6,570 nucleotides of DNA from Bacteroidales bacterium (lineage in GTDB: Bacteria > Bacteroidota > Bacteroidia > Bacteroidales > B18-G4): NCBI GenBank assembly GCA_023132505.1, contig JAGLYE010000086.1, forward strand, positions 1-6,570, given 5' to 3'. The translations under genes were made by a program, and so were the position numbers. Shown here in pieces: positions 4,297 through 6,570 of this stretch; the first letter of the stretch is position 1; each line of letters starts with the position of its first letter. The notes under the pieces are model-generated. The model did not search any database. It was not told the origin of the DNA and saw only the letters and a list, made by a program, of their open reading frames with translations.

Positions 4297-6570
4297 TTAA
4301 CTAATTGAGTACTCGTCCCAGCTTTTGATCGTAATATCTTCCATTGTATATCTGCAAAAAGCAATGATGAATGCACTTGCCAGCCTGGCATTTGTGATTA
4401 AAGGTATATTATGGTCCACCGCTGCCCTCCGGATGTGATAATCATTGTTTAGTTCATCTTTTGTCAGGTCTTTTGGTATATTTATGACAAGGTCGATCTT
4501 ATGCTCCTTGATATAATCCAGGGTGTTTGGCGTATTTCCGGAATCAGGCCAGTGGAGGATAGTTGCATCAATATCATGATTTCTGAGAAAATCGGCAGTC
4601 CCCCTGGTGGCATAGAGTTGATAGCCGTTTTCATCCAAAAGTTTAGCACTGTTAAGCAAATCTATCTTGGAACGGACCGGGCCGGTACTCAAAAGAATGT
4701 TCTTCTTAGGGATCTCATAGCCCACCGATAGCATGGATTTTAGTATGGCTTCATAATAATCCTCCCCAATACAACCTACTTCCCCTGTTGATGACATATC
4801 GACACCCAGTACAGGATCAGCCTTTGCCAGTCTGGAGAACGAAAATTGTGATGCCTTAACGCCAATATACTCCAGGTCGAACAATGACTTATCAGGTTTC
4901 TTAACCGGGACATCCAGCATGATCTTCGTAGCGAGGTCAATGAAGTTTGTTTTCAAAACTTTTGATACGAAAGGAAAACTTCTTGATGCACGAAGGTTAC
5001 ATTCAATAACTTTGATGTCATTGTCGCGGGCCAGGTACTGAATATTGAAAGGCCCGCAGATATTTAGTTCTTCAGCGATTTTATTGGTGATCTTTTTTAT
5101 CCGGCGGATGGTTTCCACATAAACTTTCTGGGGCGGAAACATCATGGTGGCATCTCCGGAGTGGACACCGGCAAATTCAATATGTTCAGAGATTGCATAT
5201 GCGATTACCCTTCCCTTTTCAGCTACAGCATCCATCTCAATTTCTTTGGTGTTTTCCATGAAACGGGATACGACTACGGGATATTTTTTCGAAACATTTG
5301 CCGCAAGCTCCAGGAAATGCTCCAGTTCCTCGGGATTCGAAACAATATTCATTGCAGCCCCCGACAACACATAAGAGGGCCTTACAATAACAGGGAAACC
5401 GACTTTTTCGGTAAAACTGAAGATATCTTTTACGCTGCTAAGCTCCTTCCATTCAGGCTGGTCAACCTTTAGGTCGTCAAGCATTTTTGAGAACTTAAAC
5501 CTGTTTTCTGCACGGTCGATGGAAGTGGGTGAAGTCCCTAGTATTTTAACATCTTGTTTGTGCAGCCTTATTGAGAGGTTGTTGGGAATTTGCCCTCCAA
5601 CTGATACAATAACGCCCCCCGGCTTTTCAAGATCAATAATGTCAAGGGTCCTTTCAAAAGAAAGCTCATCGAAATAGAGACGGTCGCAGATATCATAATC
5701 GGTGCTAACCGTTTCAGGATTGTAATTGATCATTACTGAGCGGTAGCCTTCTCTCTTCACAGTTTCGAGGGCATTCACACTGCACCAGTCAAATTCCACA
5801 CTGCTGCCGATCCTGTATGCGCCGGATCCCAGGACGATAATTGAACGTTGGTCATTCTCAAAGCTTATGTCATTGGTTTCCCCATTATATGTGAGGTATA
5901 GGTAATTTGTTAATGCAGGATATTCGGCCGCCAGCGTGTCGATTTGTTTAACAACCGGCTTAATATTATTTTGCTGGCGGTGTTCCCTTATGGCCAGGAT
6001 CTCATCATCGGTGCCGGCAAATTTGGTTTTATACAAGGAGCGTGCAATTTGGAAATCAGAAAAACCTGTCTGTTTTGCCTTTTTAAGGATATGGAGAGGC
6101 AAGTCTTTAATTTCAGAGAATTGCTCCAATTGCCCGTTTAGGACATGGATATTGTGGAGTTTCTCCAGGAACCATCTGTCGATCTTCGTTTCCTTAAAGA
6201 TATCTTCGACAGACCAGCCTTCTTGCATTGCCTGGCTGATCACGAAAATTCGCATATCTGTTGGCTGTGACAGGCCTTTTTCGAAATCTTGTATTTCGAT
6301 ATCCTTGTTGCCGACAAAGCCATGCATTGCCTGGCCGATCATGCGGAGCCCTTTCTGAATAGCTTCTTCAAATGATCTTCCAATGGCCATTACCTCCCCA
6401 ACACTTTTCATGCTGCTGCCGATCTCTTTTGATACCCCGAGGAATTTGTTGAGGTCCCATCTTGGGATCTTGCACACGATATAGTCAAGGGAAGGTTCAA
6501 AGAATGCAGAGGTGGTTTTTGTAACGGCATTTTTAATATCCGGCAGGGCAAAGCCAAGTGCAAGCTTTGC
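4297..6570 (-). CDS. carB: Carbamoyl-phosphate synthase large subunit, eukaryotic CPS1/CAD-like type (5'-truncated by window edge)
   Basis: Synthesises carbamoyl phosphate from bicarbonate, ammonia (channelled from the CarA glutaminase) and 2 ATP, the first step of pyrimidine and arginine synthesis in the cytoplasm. 757 codons plus TAA are visible. The frame is open to the window edge, and by comparison with E. coli CarB (1073 aa) about 320 N-terminal residues, most of the first ATP-grasp domain, are missing. The GTG at 6477 is an internal Val codon, because the 31 codons before it read as CarB (AKLALGF..., FEPSLDYI). Visible in order: the end of the first synthetase unit with KIPRWDL and MKSVGEVMAIGR; the oligomerisation domain (about 90-200); the second ATP-grasp unit (about 240-560) with NPETVSTDYD, RPSYVLSG (397) and the metal-binding ECNLRASRS (523); and the C-terminal MGS-like allosteric domain (about 620-757). 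CarA is not in the window and may lie upstream. The gene heads the carB-pyrB-pyrI cluster, with 114 nt before pyrB. Motif wording is close to animal CPS1 and CAD (see findings). Confidence 0.97.
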   Translation of the reverse strand, partial: AKLALGFALPDIKNAVTKTTSAFFEPSLDYIVCKIPRWDLNKFLGVSKEIGSSMKSVGEVMAIGRSFEEAIQKGLRMIGQAMHGFVGNKDIEIQDFEKGLSQPTDMRIFVISQAMQEGWSVEDIFKETKIDRWFLEKLHNIHVLNGQLEQFSEIKDLPLHILKKAKQTGFSDFQIARSLYKTKFAGTDDEILAIREHRQQNNIKPVVKQIDTLAAEYPALTNYLYLTYNGETNDISFENDQRSIIVLGSGAYRIGSSVEFDWCSVNALETVKREGYRSVMINYNPETVSTDYDICDRLYFDELSFERTLDIIDLEKPGGVIVSVGGQIPNNLSIRLHKQDVKILGTSPTSIDRAENRFKFSKMLDDLKVDQPEWKELSSVKDIFSFTEKVGFPVIVRPSYVLSGAAMNIVSNPEELEHFLELAANVSKKYPVVVSRFMENTKEIEMDAVAEKGRVIAYAISEHIEFAGVHSGDATMMFPPQKVYVETIRRIKKITNKIAEELNICGPFNIQYLARDNDIKVIECNLRASRSFPFVSKVLKTNFIDLATKIMLDVPVKKPDKSLFDLEYIGVKASQFSFSRLAKADPVLGVDMSSTGEVGCIGEDYYEAILKSMLSVGYEIPKKNILLSTGPVRSKIDLLNSAKLLDENGYQLYATRGTADFLRNHDIDATILHWPDSGNTPNTLDYIKEHKIDLVINIPKDLTKDELNNDYHIRRAAVDHNIPLITNARLASAFIIAFCRYTMEDITIKSWDEYSIS

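Noticed and set aside
6224..6341. Near-identical 19-bp direct repeat in carB (6224-6242 and 6323-6341, one mismatch)
   Set aside because: Both copies encode an I-(S/G)-Q-A-M segment in the same frame, 33 codons apart, within aligned CarB sequence. It is most simply a chance similarity of short coding segments.
5936..6358. 140-codon open frame on the plus strand inside carB
   Set aside because: It is antisense to well-conserved CarB coding sequence and its translation shows no recognisable domain. The other plus-strand frames across pyrB, pyrI and carB are the same kind of shadow.
6475..6477. GTG as the start of carB
   Set aside because: The 31 codons upstream to the window edge translate as conserved CarB sequence, so this is an internal Val codon and the gene is cut by the window.

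Overview
The window looks like a chromosomal segment from a member of the Bacteroidota, most likely Bacteroidales-like and possibly uncultured. The evidence is: AT-rich leaders without clear Shine-Dalgarno sequences; -7 elements of the Bacteroidota form TAnnTTTG; a lipoprotein whose lipid-attached Cys is followed by Lys and acidic residues; a small signal-peptide protein ending in Trp that resembles an outer-membrane beta-barrel; and an aspartate carbamoyltransferase made of separate PyrB and PyrI chains. All six protein genes lie on the minus strand, so the window reads from right to left in transcription order.

The right two thirds (6570 to 2797) hold a pyrimidine biosynthesis cluster: carB (5' end cut off by the window edge), then pyrB, then pyrI. 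CarB makes carbamoyl phosphate. PyrB joins it to aspartate to give carbamoyl aspartate, and PyrI is the Zn-binding subunit through which nucleotides regulate PyrB. The CarB protein is strikingly close to the eukaryotic CPS1/CAD type rather than the E. coli type. A gene for a 212-residue AlbA_2 (Schlafen-type) domain protein follows pyrI after 52 nt, and its role is unknown.

The left third (1952 to 144) holds two envelope genes: an unrecognised probable beta-barrel protein and a predicted surface lipoprotein with a bacterial phosphatidylinositol-phospholipase C (PLC-X) domain. Neither has an obvious link to pyrimidine synthesis.

The least ordinary feature is a pair of intergenic arrays of degenerate 7-bp tandem repeats, at 2016-2099 (12 units in perfect phase) and 44-141 (14 heptamer steps, three unit families). 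Each begins 2-6 nt after a stop codon, the two share a 12-bp core, and each is G-rich on the transcribed (mRNA-sense) strand, with G-tracts every 7 nt. They may be 3'-UTR elements or a dispersed repeat family. No tRNA, rRNA, CRISPR array, insertion sequence or convincing intrinsic terminator was seen, and no gene-free stretch exceeds about 155 bases.
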